From Alphaproteobacteria bacterium (lineage in GTDB: Bacteria; Pseudomonadota; Alphaproteobacteria; Sphingomonadales; Sphingomonadaceae), in contig JAGWVG010000074.1 in assembly GCA_018970965.1 (NCBI GenBank), forward strand, positions 1 through 8,012: a stretch of 8,012 nt of DNA, given 5' to 3'. The notes beneath the pieces were generated by a model. It was not told where the DNA came from, made no database searches, and saw nothing but the letters and a program-made list of their open reading frames with translations. Positions 1 through 7,317 of the stretch are shown piece by piece; position 1 is the first letter of the stretch, and each line of letters starts with the position of its first letter. Position numbers and translations under genes: made by a program.

Positions 1-30
1 CAGTCGTAAATTTTAGTCCGGTCAGAAAAG

Positions 31-1821
31 ATGTCAGCACCTGTTTTAAGTTATGAAGGCCTTGGGCTTGTCCAAGGGTCTGGTTGGTTGTTCCGCAACC
101 TTGATATTTACATTGGCCAGCGCGATCGGCTGGCGCTGATTGGCCGCAATGGTGCGGGCAAAACAACTCTCTTCAAGCTGTTGGCAAACCGAATTGAGGC
201 GGATGAAGGCCGCCGCACAATTGTGCCGGGCACCAATGTTGTCCTGCTGGAGCAAGAGCCTGACTTAACTGGCTTTTCTACATTGCGGGATTACACCATT
301 TCTGGTGCAGGCGCGCCGCCCCTGCACGAAGTCGAATCTATTGCAGGGCAGCTTGGCATTGATTTGTCACGCGAGGCGGCGACAGCATCAGGCGGGGAAC
401 GGCGCCGCGCAGCGATTGCGCGCGCCTTGGCGATGAACCCCGATGTTCTGCTGCTCGACGAGCCGACCAACCATCTCGACCTCGGCGCAATTGATTGGCT
501 GGAAGATTGGCTCAACCGGTTTCGCGGCGCCTTTGTTGTCATCAGCCATGATAGAACCTTCCTCACGCGGCTGACAAAGCAGACCTTGTGGCTTGACCGC
601 GGCAATGTGCGCCGTGCCGAAGTCGGCTTTGGCGGCTTTGAAGCGTGGCAAGAAAAAGTCTATGCCGAGGAAGCGCGCGCGGCCGAAAAGCTGGACGCCA
701 AGCTGAAGATTGAGCTTCACTGGCTGCAGCGCGGCGTAACCGCACGACGCAAGCGCAACCAAGGCCGCTTGGAAAATCTGCACAAAATGCGTGCCGCCCG
801 CGCCGCGATGATTGGCCCAGCGGGCGCCGCCAAACTGGCTGTTGAAAGCGATGAGGTCCGCTCGAAATCCGTCATAACGGCCGAAGGCGTGCATAAAACC
901 TATGGCGAACGGACGCTGATCAAAAACTTTACGCTGCGTATCCAGCGGGGCGACCGAATTGGCATTGTTGGCGCCAATGGCACTGGCAAGACCACATTGC
1001 TGAAGCTGCTGACCGGTGAAGTTACGCCCGACCAGGGCAGCGTAGCGCGCGCTAAGACGCTGAATGGCATCGTCATTGACCAGCAGCGCCAATTGTTGGG
1101 CGGGGATAAGCGGGTGCGCGATGTGCTGGCCGATGGCGGCGATTGGGTCACGGTGCGTGGCGAGAAAAAGCATATCAAGGGCTATTTAAAGGAGTTCCTG
1201 TTCGACACCGATATGGCCGAGGCGCGCGTGGCGACGCTATCGGGCGGTGAGCAAGCACGGCTGTTGCTGGCGCGTGAATTTGCCCGGCAATCCAATCTCC
1301 TCGTTCTTGACGAGCCGACCAATGACCTGGACTTGGAAACGCTTGATCTGCTGCAAGAGGTGATCGCCGATTATGATGGCACAGTGCTGATCGTCAGCCA
1401 CGACCGCGATTTTTTGGACCGCACTGTGACACTTACGCTGGGCCTCGATGGCAGTGGCAAGGTGGATATTGTGGCTGGCGGCTATGCTGATTGGGAGCGC
1501 AAGCGCGATGCGCCCAAAGTTGTGTCAGCCAAAGCAAAGGCGGCGTCCTCACCCGCCCCGGTGGCTGAAAAGCCCAAAGCGCAAACCAAGCTAAGCTATA
1601 AAGATCAGCGCGATTATGATCTGCTCCCCGCGCGTGTCGAGCAATTGGGTGCAGATATTGCGACTGCCGAGGCTGCCCTGTCAGACCCTGATCTTTACAG
1701 CAAGAACCCGGCGCGCTTTGCAGAGCTGACCAAGCAGATTGAAAATCTGCGTAACGAGCGCAATGCAGCGGAAGAACGCTGGTTAGAGTTGGCGGAATTG
1801 GTGGAGCAATTGGGGGCATAA
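31..1821 (+). CDS. uup: ABC-F family ATP-binding protein, Uup type
   Basis: This is a 596-aa soluble protein with two tandem ABC ATPase domains and no membrane segments, which defines the ABC-F class (ribosome-associated or DNA-associated ATPases, not transporters). Domain 1 has Walker A GRNGAGKT (38-45), signature SGGER (120-124), Walker B/D-loop LLDEPTNHLD (141-150) and switch His173. A charged, helical linker follows at about 205-275. Domain 2 has Walker A GANGTGKT (314-321), signature LSGGEQ (403-408), Walker B LVLDEPTNDLD (424-434) and His457. An Ala/Lys/Pro-rich tether (about 493-520) leads to a C-terminal coiled coil (about 525-596). That C-terminal extension is the hallmark of Uup within the E. 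coli ABC-F set. Uup has been tied to DNA-repeat stability and ribosome function; the exact role here is inference. The ATG at 31 is preceded by only a weak purine run (AGAAAAG). All catalytic motifs are intact. It converges with the ATPase gene at 1845 across 23 bp, with no hairpin between them. Confidence 0.93.
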   Translation: MSAPVLSYEGLGLVQGSGWLFRNLDIYIGQRDRLALIGRNGAGKTTLFKLLANRIEADEGRRTIVPGTNVVLLEQEPDLTGFSTLRDYTISGAGAPPLHEVESIAGQLGIDLSREAATASGGERRRAAIARALAMNPDVLLLDEPTNHLDLGAIDWLEDWLNRFRGAFVVISHDRTFLTRLTKQTLWLDRGNVRRAEVGFGGFEAWQEKVYAEEARAAEKLDAKLKIELHWLQRGVTARRKRNQGRLENLHKMRAARAAMIGPAGAAKLAVESDEVRSKSVITAEGVHKTYGERTLIKNFTLRIQRGDRIGIVGANGTGKTTLLKLLTGEVTPDQGSVARAKTLNGIVIDQQRQLLGGDKRVRDVLADGGDWVTVRGEKKHIKGYLKEFLFDTDMAEARVATLSGGEQARLLLAREFARQSNLLVLDEPTNDLDLETLDLLQEVIADYDGTVLIVSHDRDFLDRTVTLTLGLDGSGKVDIVAGGYADWERKRDAPKVVSAKAKAASSPAPVAEKPKAQTKLSYKDQRDYDLLPARVEQLGADIATAEAALSDPDLYSKNPARFAELTKQIENLRNERNAAEERWLELAELVEQLGA

Positions 1822-1844
1822 CGACCGACCGCCGTGCAGATGGG

Positions 1845-2657
1845 TTAGATTTTCTTCCCAGCCCGGCCAGCAAGTTCCACCGCATAATGCCAAGCAATAC
1901 GGCCTGATCGTGCGCCGCGTTGGGTCGCCCAAGTGAGTGCGTCTTGCGGGTCAAAGCTGAGGCCCAGTTTTTTGGCGTAGCCCGCCACCATTTCAAGCCA
2001 CACATATTGCGTGCAGGCGTGAAAGCCCAGGCTCAGCCCAAAGCGATCTGCCAGTGCCAAATTATCGTCAATCGCGTCGCGTGGATTGATCGCACTGGAT
2101 TGCTCTTCCAAATTGCGGGGCACAATGTGGCGTCGATTGGCCGTCACATAAAGCCGAACATGGCCAGGACGAGCGGAAATGCCGCCATCCAACACCGAGC
2201 GAATATGCCGCATTTGCGGATCGCCCTGTTCAAACCCCATATCATCAATGAAGACAATCGCGGGCCGCGTGTCGCGCGCGAGCAGCGCAAAAAGGTCGGG
2301 AAGCCGTTCTAACTCATCGCAAGCGGCTTCAACGAGGCAGAGCGCCCCGCCCTCAGCCTGAACCGCTGCGACTGTCGATTTGACCAGCGCCGACTTACCC
2401 GCCCCACGCGCGCCCCACAGCAAAATATCATGTGCAGCATGGCCCGCCGCCAAACGGCGGCTATTGTCCAGAACCGCCGCTTTTTGCGCATCAATGCCTG
2501 CCAAAAGGTCAAGCGCAACAGGCGCAAAACCCGTTGCCACGCGCAAAGCGCCATTTTGCCAAACATAGGCAGGAGCATCTGTAGCCGGAGGAACTGCCTC
2601 AGGGGGTGCCAAACGGTCCAGCGCGTTGGCGATGCGCGTTAAAACATCTTGATCCAT
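1845..2657 (-). CDS. DUF815-family AAA+ ATPase
   Basis: From the ATG at 2657 this encodes 270 aa. It is a single AAA+ domain with a short N-terminal extension. Visible motifs are Walker A GARGAGKS (82-89), Walker B IVFIDD (134-139), a sensor-1-like VTANRRH stretch (171-177), a conserved region around RNLEE and IDDNLALADRFGL (about 181-208) with a candidate arginine finger at R205, and a sensor-2-like RSGRIAWHYA near the C-terminus (250-259). This arrangement matches the DUF815 family of predicted cytosolic ATPases, whose substrate is not known to me. An in-frame TTG at 2693 would add 12 residues but has no Shine-Dalgarno sequence. The ATG has AAAGG only 2 nt upstream, so neither start is ideal; I prefer the ATG. 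It lies 51 bp downstream of the sugar transferase on the same strand and may be co-transcribed with it, though no functional link is evident. Confidence 0.88.
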   Translation of the reverse strand: MDQDVLTRIANALDRLAPPEAVPPATDAPAYVWQNGALRVATGFAPVALDLLAGIDAQKAAVLDNSRRLAAGHAAHDILLWGARGAGKSALVKSTVAAVQAEGGALCLVEAACDELERLPDLFALLARDTRPAIVFIDDMGFEQGDPQMRHIRSVLDGGISARPGHVRLYVTANRRHIVPRNLEEQSSAINPRDAIDDNLALADRFGLSLGFHACTQYVWLEMVAGYAKKLGLSFDPQDALTWATQRGARSGRIAWHYAVELAGRAGKKI

Positions 2658-2708
2658 TGCCTTTCGATAAGCCGGGCTGCGGGCCTCTGTCAAAACTGCG
2701 GGCTGAAG

Positions 2709-4052
2709 TTAACGCGCGCCCCTGCGCCACAGCAACACACGCGCGGTTTGTAACAGGATGAACGCATCCAGCAGAAAATGCGCGTGTTTGATGTAGAACA
2801 AGTCATATTCCAGTTTGGCCCGGGCATCTTCTAGGCTCGCCGCATAGGGATAATTAATCTGCGCCCAGCCGGTAATGCCGGGCCGAAGATGATGGCGCAC
2901 AGCATAAAAAGGGATCTCCGCTTCAAGCTGGCTGACAAATTCTGGCCTTTCCGGACGGGGCCCAACAAAGCGCATCTCGCCGCGCAGAATGTTCCAAAGC
3001 TGAGGCAACTCATCAATATGAAATTGGCGGAGGAAACGACCCAGCCGCGTGATGCGCGGATCATCTTCTTCCGCCCAGCGCGCCTGGCCATCAGCCTCGG
3101 CGTGCTGCATCATTGAGCGGAGTTTCACCAACCGAAAACGCTGGCCAAATTGGCCAACGCGCTCTTGCCAGAACAGCGCGGGACCCGCGCTCTCCATCCG
3201 TATGGCGAGGAAGACTGCCGCCAACAGGGGCGACAAGGCGATCAAAAGCACAAGCGCAAGGCACCGATCCAGCAGGTGACGAACTGCCTCGGCCGGTGCG
3301 GGTTCAGGCGAGGAAAGCTGTGCGAGAAAAACCTCCTTGGCGGGCAACCAGTGGACATCCACACGGCCAATTTCCTGCTCGATAAAGCGGCTTATATCCC
3401 AAATTTGCGCGCCTGTGCGACGCAGGTCGACCAAGGTGCGGATGGGCAAAGGATCATCATGCTCATGCGCAAAGATGAGCACTTCTGGGGCCAGCGGCAT
3501 CAATGCGGCCAGCAGGTATCCGCTATCATAATCTTGGTCTGATGGCGTTGGGAGATGACCGACCAATGTCCAGCCAGGCCGCTGCGCCACAATCCCCGCC
3601 ACGCGCGCATAAGCCGCGTCCGACCCCAAAACAACCAAGCGGCGCGTGAACGCTGGCTGGTCTAAAAGCCAGAGCGCCGTCAGGCGTGCCAAACAGAGCA
3701 GCGGCACTGCGACAAGCAGCGTTGCAACATGCAATCTGGCTGGTGGCAATGGGATGGGTAAAATAAGATGCCCAATCCCGACAAGCACCGCGCCAAGCGA
3801 CACCCCCGCCAACACCCGCACCAACATTTGGCCCCGCGCACTGAATCGCTCGACCATCATCGCGCCGCAGCTGATCAGGCAGAGGCAGATAAAGGCCGGC
3901 AATTGCCAAGACGACGCATAATTTGCTACCTCGGGATGAAGCCTGTGCCATAAAATGGAAGACGACTCCCCTGCCCCCCAAAGCACGGCAAAATCCCCCA
4001 GCGCGAGCGCCAGCGCCAAATGATTGAGCGGCATTTGAAACAGGCGTCGCAC
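2709..4052 (-). CDS. Polyprenyl-phosphate sugar-1-phosphate transferase (WbaP/WcaJ/EpsB type)
   Basis: This is a membrane enzyme expected to start exopolysaccharide or glycan assembly by moving a sugar-1-phosphate from a nucleotide sugar to undecaprenyl phosphate at the inner membrane. Residue numbers count from an in-frame GTG at 4061. There are four N-terminal hydrophobic segments (about 12-30, 52-70, 81-100, 111-134), a Rossmann-like CoA-binding_3-type segment (about 140-240), another hydrophobic segment (266-288), and then the bacterial sugar transferase catalytic domain. The catalytic domain shows FWQERVG (297-303), VKLRSM (312-317), the catalytic pair in HIDELPQLWN (D350/E351), FVGPRPERPEF (365-375) and RPGITGWAQI (393-402). 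The text around FIEQEIGRVDVHWLP (226-240) resembles the PEP-CTERM/XrtA-linked EpsB-like subgroup; that is recall, not a search. I chose GTG at 4052 (447 aa) because AAAGGTG sits 6 nt upstream; GTG 4061 and ATG 4034 are alternatives. The donor sugar cannot be told. No other glycan genes are nearby. Confidence 0.9.
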   Translation of the reverse strand: MRRLFQMPLNHLALALALGDFAVLWGAGESSSILWHRLHPEVANYASSWQLPAFICLCLISCGAMMVERFSARGQMLVRVLAGVSLGAVLVGIGHLILPIPLPPARLHVATLLVAVPLLCLARLTALWLLDQPAFTRRLVVLGSDAAYARVAGIVAQRPGWTLVGHLPTPSDQDYDSGYLLAALMPLAPEVLIFAHEHDDPLPIRTLVDLRRTGAQIWDISRFIEQEIGRVDVHWLPAKEVFLAQLSSPEPAPAEAVRHLLDRCLALVLLIALSPLLAAVFLAIRMESAGPALFWQERVGQFGQRFRLVKLRSMMQHAEADGQARWAEEDDPRITRLGRFLRQFHIDELPQLWNILRGEMRFVGPRPERPEFVSQLEAEIPFYAVRHHLRPGITGWAQINYPYAASLEDARAKLEYDLFYIKHAHFLLDAFILLQTARVLLWRRGAR

Positions 4053-4058
4053 AGCCAG

Positions 4059-4065
4059 CACCTTT
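4059..4065 (-). promoter_or_regulatory. Ribosome binding site deciding the sugar transferase start
   Basis: Read on the minus strand, AAAGGTG occupies 4065-4059 and is followed by a 6-nt spacer and then GTG at 4052-4050. The longer GTG start at 4061 would lie inside this Shine-Dalgarno sequence, and ATG at 4034 would be 24 nt away. The spacing therefore favours GTG 4052. Confidence 0.5.
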
Positions 4066-4139
4066 GAAGCGAGGGAAGCGAAACAGACCGCCCGCCTATG
4101 AAGACATGTGCCAGTGAGATATTAAAGGAGCGTTGCTGC

Positions 4140-5528
4140 CTAATCGCCCGCAAAGGCAAATGGTGTCAGCCCCCGCTCACGCTCATTAAAGGTCAGCACA
4201 CGGCCTTGCGGCGGCGCGCTGCGCTGAGCGCAGTCTGCGCGCAAGCATTGGCGGCACCCTAGCCCAATGGAAGTCGCCGCGCCGGCGCTTAAATCCACCC
4301 CCCGCGCCGCAGCGAGGCTTGTCGCAAGGCTGGCTTCAACGCCCAGCCCAACGGCAAATTCGGCCGCAACGCCGCCCGCTTGTGCGCCTTGCGGATGCAC
4401 AGTGCGCGCAAGGGTAAACCAGCGGCTGCCATCTTCCAGCTCGACCAATTGTCGCTGGAGACTGCCCGGTCGGTCAAACGCATGATGGACTTGCCACAAG
4501 GGGCACCGCAGATCGCTTTCCACGAGTGGTGAATTGCTGGCTCCCGCATAACGTTTGGATGATTGGCCCGCGCGATCAATACGCAGCATGAAAAAGGGCA
4601 AGCCTCGGGCACCAACGCGCTGCAGCGTCGTCAGTCGGTGTGCGACCTGCTCAAAGCCCGCGCCAAAGCGGCGCTGCAACAAATCCAAATCATAGCCCGT
4701 TGCCTCACACGCCCGCAGAAAGCGGGCATAGGGCATCATCAATGCCGCTGCGAAATAGCTCGTCAAATGCCGGCGATAGAGGCGTTCCCCCGCGCGCTCA
4801 GCAAAGGTGGCGCCTGCGACCAGCGCCTCAATTTCCTCCCGCGCTTCCAATTGGGCAAGCTGAAAGCCGGCGGCAAATGTGCGCGAAGCAGGATCAAGAA
4901 GTTCAGACAGCTGCACTTGCCGGGCATGAAGATCCAACCGACGAAGCCGATCAGGCATCACATCGACGGGCAAGATGCGGATGGTGAGCTGATGCTTTAC
5001 GCGCAACCGCTCGGCAATCGCCCCGTAAAGATCGCCCGAGCCCAGCCGCAATTCATCCGCCAAAGCCTCAGCTTGGGCATCCAAATCTGCAAAATGGTTG
5101 CGCCAGCGTTCAATTTCCTGCCGGACTTCAGCAATCGGATCCCCCAGATGCAACGCAGGGCCACCGCTGGCGCCGGCACGATCAAATGCGCGGGCAAAGG
5201 CTTCCACGGCTTCGGGTGCAAAGGCCATCCAATCTGCAATCGCCGCACGATCGAGCCCTAAATCGGCAAAAGCAGGATCGGCCAAACGACGACGCACGGC
5301 CTCTACCCCGCCACCAGGAGCGGCCCCCGACAAGGTGCGCGGATCAAAGTCAAAGCGATCCGCCAGCCGCAGCATGAGCGCTGCGGTGAGAGGCCTTTGA
5401 TTGCGCTCAATCAGGTTAAGATAAGAGGGCGAAACGCCCAGCGCTTCGGCCATTGCCGATTGCGTCAGCCCCGAAGCCCGACGGATACGGCGGACGGCAT
5501 GGCCTGCAAAAAGCTTTTGATCTGACAT
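4140..5528 (-). CDS. XRE-family short-chain fatty acyl transcriptional regulator (RamB/PccR/ScfR type)
   Basis: This is a 462-aa cytosolic DNA-binding regulator. An XRE/Cro helix-turn-helix occupies residues 9-66, with a clear recognition helix in GVSPSYLNLIERNQRPLT (31-48). The middle (about 165-300) matches the DUF955/ImmA-IrrE region in layout but has no HEXXH zinc-protease motif: the equivalent helix reads AAGFQLAQLEAREEIEAL (219-236), so peptidase activity is unlikely. The C-terminal DUF2083-like part carries RCPLW (341-345) and the cluster CRQCLRADC (C425, C428, C433). Family members respond to acyl-CoA-type signals and control acetate, propionate or glyoxylate genes: RamB acts on aceA/aceB in actinobacteria and PccR on propionyl-CoA carboxylase in Rhodobacter. 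It is transcribed divergently from isocitrate lyase, which makes aceA the obvious target and autoregulation likely (inference). The ATG at 5528 has an AGAGG run almost abutting it, and no better downstream start precedes the HTH. The sugar transferase begins 87 bp downstream. Confidence 0.88.
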   Translation of the reverse strand: MSDQKLFAGHAVRRIRRASGLTQSAMAEALGVSPSYLNLIERNQRPLTAALMLRLADRFDFDPRTLSGAAPGGGVEAVRRRLADPAFADLGLDRAAIADWMAFAPEAVEAFARAFDRAGASGGPALHLGDPIAEVRQEIERWRNHFADLDAQAEALADELRLGSGDLYGAIAERLRVKHQLTIRILPVDVMPDRLRRLDLHARQVQLSELLDPASRTFAAGFQLAQLEAREEIEALVAGATFAERAGERLYRRHLTSYFAAALMMPYARFLRACEATGYDLDLLQRRFGAGFEQVAHRLTTLQRVGARGLPFFMLRIDRAGQSSKRYAGASNSPLVESDLRCPLWQVHHAFDRPGSLQRQLVELEDGSRWFTLARTVHPQGAQAGGVAAEFAVGLGVEASLATSLAAARGVDLSAGAATSIGLGCRQCLRADCAQRSAPPQGRVLTFNERERGLTPFAFAGD

Positions 5529-5538
5529 GCCTCTGAGT

Positions 5539-5563
5539 TTGTCATATTTTTACAGAATGACAA
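5539..5563. promoter_or_regulatory. Candidate operator: 7-bp perfect inverted repeat
   Basis: TTGTCAT (5539-5545) and ATGACAA (5557-5563) are perfect reverse complements separated by 11 nt of AT-rich sequence. The centre-to-centre spacing of 18 bp lets a dimeric HTH protein contact two half-sites in roughly adjacent turns. The repeat begins 10 nt upstream of the regulator's ATG, so binding there could block regulator transcription or initiation (autoregulation). The symmetry is seen directly; the assignment to this regulator is inference. It is not followed by a T-run and the stem is short, so a terminator is unlikely. Confidence 0.5.
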
Positions 5564-5614
5564 GATAAATTGATTTAATACCGACGCAATCACAACAAAT
5601 TTTACAATTCTGAC
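5548..5614. repeat. Pair of TTTTACA-n(3-4)-TGAC direct repeats
   Basis: TTTTACA-GAA-TGAC (5548-5561) and TTTTACA-ATTC-TGAC (5600-5614) share eleven bases in the same order. The TTTTACA blocks start 52 bp apart, about five helical turns, which would place both on one DNA face. The first copy overlaps the inverted repeat at 5539-5563. This may be a two-site operator, or chance in AT-rich DNA. Confidence 0.35.
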
Positions 5615-5689
5615 TAGCCGACGCGACCCTGGCGCGGAATGATCACGCTCATAACCAATGGATTCGCGTCACCTTGCGGTGTCCGCCAG

Positions 5690-5695
5690 AAAGGA
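5690..5695 (+). promoter_or_regulatory. Ribosome binding site of aceA
   Basis: AAAGGA lies 7 nt upstream of the ATG at 5703. It fixes the aceA start and is the clearest Shine-Dalgarno sequence before a main gene in the window. Confidence 0.7.
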
Positions 5696-5702
5696 TTTGT
5701 AA

Positions 5703-7295
5703 ATGTCTTACCAGCAGCACATCAAAGACATGCAGGCTTTGCGCGCCACCAAGGGCGGCACTTGGGATGGCATCAACCCCGAATCCGTCGCGCGGATGCG
5801 GTTGCAGAACCAGTTCCGCACGGGCTTGGACATTGCACGCTACACCGCCAAAATCATGCGCGAAGACATGGCCGCTTATGACAAAGACCCTGCCAATTAC
5901 ACCCAGTCACTGGGTTGCTGGCATGGCTTTATTGCCCAGCAAAAGATGATTTCCATCAAGAAGCATTTTGGTACCACCAAGCGCAAATATCTCTATCTTT
6001 CGGGCTGGATGGTTGCCGCACTCCGTTCAGAATTCGGCCCGCTGCCCGATCAATCCATGCATGAAAAAACCAGCGTGCCTGCCCTGATTGAAGAGCTTTA
6101 CACATTTTTGCGCCAAGCCGACTCGCGCGAGCTAAACCTGCTGTTCCGCGATCTTGATAAGGCGCGCGCTGCGGGCGATGCGGCGAAGGAAGCTGAGGTT
6201 CAGAGCAAGATTGACAATTTCCAGACGCATATTGTGCCGATTATTGCCGATATTGATGCTGGCTTTGGCAATGCGGAAGCCACCTATCTGCTCGCCAAAA
6301 AGATGATCGAAGCAGGCGCCTGTGCGCTGCAAATCGAAAACCAAGTGTCGGATGAAAAGCAGTGCGGCCACCAAGATGGCAAGGTAACTGTGCCGCATGA
6401 GGACTTTCTCGCGAAGGTGCGCGCTTGCCGCTATGCCTTCCTCGAATTGGGCGTGGAAGATGGCATCATCGTCACCCGCACCGACTCGCTGGGCGCTGGC
6501 CTGACCAAACAAATCGCTGTGTCGAATGAACCGGGCGATATTGGCGACCAATATAATAGCTTCCTCGATTGCGAAGAAATTGACCCCGCAACCGCACGCA
6601 ATGGCGATGTTGTGCTCAATCGCAATGGCAAGCTGCTGCGCCCCAAGCGCTTGGCATCCAACTTGTTCCAATTCCGCCCCGGCACAGGCGAAGACCGCTG
6701 CGTGCTGGATTGCATCACCTCGCTGCAAAATGGCGCGGACCTGTTGTGGATTGAGACGGAAAAGCCCCATGTCGAGCAAATTGCTGGCATGATGGACCGC
6801 GTTCGCGAGGTCTTCCCCAATGCGAAGCTGGTCTACAACAACTCGCCCAGCTTTAACTGGACGCTCAACTTCCGCCAGCAAGTCTATGATGCGATGGTCG
6901 CCGAAGGTCTGGACGTTTCGGCTTATGATCGTGCGGACCTGATGAACGCCAAATATGATGAGACGGAATTGGGCATTGCCGCTGACAAGCGCATCCGCAC
7001 CTTCCAGGCCGATGGGGCAAAGCGGGCAGGCATTTTCCACCACCTCATCACGCTGCCGACCTATCATACGGCCGCCTTGTCCACCGACAATCTGGCCAAG
7101 GAATATTTCGGCGAAGCTGGCATGCTCGGCTATGTCGCTGGCGTGCAGCGCAAGGAAATCCGCGAAGGCATTGCCTGTGTGAAGCACCAGAATATGTCCG
7201 GCTCTGACATTGGGGATGACCATAAAGAATATTTTGCGGGCGAAGCCGCACTAAAGGCCGGCGGCATCCACAACACGATGAACCAGTTCGGCTGA
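5703..7295 (+). CDS. aceA: Isocitrate lyase (530 aa, KQCGH subtype)
   Basis: This enzyme cleaves isocitrate to glyoxylate and succinate, the first step of the glyoxylate bypass that permits growth on acetate and fatty acids; it acts in the cytosol as a tetramer. The active-site loop reads EKQCGHQDGK, with catalytic Cys221 in KQCGH (219-223). E. coli-type enzymes have KKCGH; KQCGH marks the longer subtype known from Pseudomonas aeruginosa (about 531 aa), matching the 530 aa here. Other visible signatures are the metal/substrate segment IADIDAGFGN (181-190), TRTDSLGAG (248-256) and NNSPSFNW (389-396). An insertion-like stretch of about 50 residues (about 260-310) helps make this subtype longer than the roughly 430-aa E. 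coli form. The start is set by AAAGGA 7 nt upstream. It is divergent from the acyl-CoA-type regulator and followed by a 55-aa ORF and a terminator. No malate synthase gene is in the window. The frame is intact. Confidence 0.97.
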   Translation: MSYQQHIKDMQALRATKGGTWDGINPESVARMRLQNQFRTGLDIARYTAKIMREDMAAYDKDPANYTQSLGCWHGFIAQQKMISIKKHFGTTKRKYLYLSGWMVAALRSEFGPLPDQSMHEKTSVPALIEELYTFLRQADSRELNLLFRDLDKARAAGDAAKEAEVQSKIDNFQTHIVPIIADIDAGFGNAEATYLLAKKMIEAGACALQIENQVSDEKQCGHQDGKVTVPHEDFLAKVRACRYAFLELGVEDGIIVTRTDSLGAGLTKQIAVSNEPGDIGDQYNSFLDCEEIDPATARNGDVVLNRNGKLLRPKRLASNLFQFRPGTGEDRCVLDCITSLQNGADLLWIETEKPHVEQIAGMMDRVREVFPNAKLVYNNSPSFNWTLNFRQQVYDAMVAEGLDVSAYDRADLMNAKYDETELGIAADKRIRTFQADGAKRAGIFHHLITLPTYHTAALSTDNLAKEYFGEAGMLGYVAGVQRKEIREGIACVKHQNMSGSDIGDDHKEYFAGEAALKAGGIHNTMNQFG

Positions 7296-7304
7296 ACCAG
7301 AGAC

Positions 7305-7311
7305 GGAAAGG
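7305..7311 (+). promoter_or_regulatory. Ribosome binding site of the 55-aa ORF
   Basis: GGAAAGG ends 6 nt before the ATG at 7318 and lies in the 22-bp gap after the aceA stop codon. Its quality is the main evidence that the small ORF is translated. Confidence 0.6.
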
Positions 7312-7317
7312 CGTTTT

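Larger units (their letters stand above)
5529..5702. promoter_or_regulatory. Divergent control region between regulator and aceA
   Basis: This 174-bp region separates two divergently transcribed genes. Its regulator-proximal half (about 5538-5612) is strikingly AT-rich against the surrounding coding DNA, as expected for promoters and operators. It contains the inverted repeat at 5539-5563 and the TTTTACA/TGAC direct repeat. It also holds a short direct repeat, CCGACGCAA (5581-5589) and CCGACGCGA (5618-5626). A weak plus-strand promoter could be TTTACA (5549-5554) and TTTAAT (5574-5579), but the 19-bp spacing is long, so I hold it as a guess. I found no copy of TTTGCAAA, the motif I recall for PccR/RamB sites. 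Confidence 0.65.

Noticed and set aside
388..1173. Long minus-strand ORF (261 codons) opposite the ABC-F gene
   Set aside because: It is antisense to the central part of an intact uup-like gene, shows no domain or motif, and is explained by GC-rich codon-position bias on the opposite strand.
1822..1844. Possible terminator between the converging uup and DUF815 genes
   Set aside because: The 23-bp gap has no inverted repeat with a T-run; termination must rely on other means or lie inside coding DNA.
3926..4159. 77-codon minus-strand ORF spanning the regulator-transferase gap
   Set aside because: It overlaps both genes out of frame, and most of its length is a frame-shifted reading of the sugar transferase 5' end.
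4563..5261. 232-codon plus-strand ORF opposite the regulator
   Set aside because: Its composition is a mirror of the regulator coding strand; it has no domain signature and its position is incompatible with the intact regulator.
5670..5681. CACC-TTGC-GGTG mini-hairpin just before the aceA ribosome binding site
   Set aside because: A 4-bp stem with no extension is easily chance and too weak to argue for translational control.
6132..7223. 363-codon minus-strand ORF opposite aceA
   Set aside because: It lies wholly antisense to a clear isocitrate lyase, with no recognisable motif and no ribosome binding site evidence; a shadow of biased third positions.
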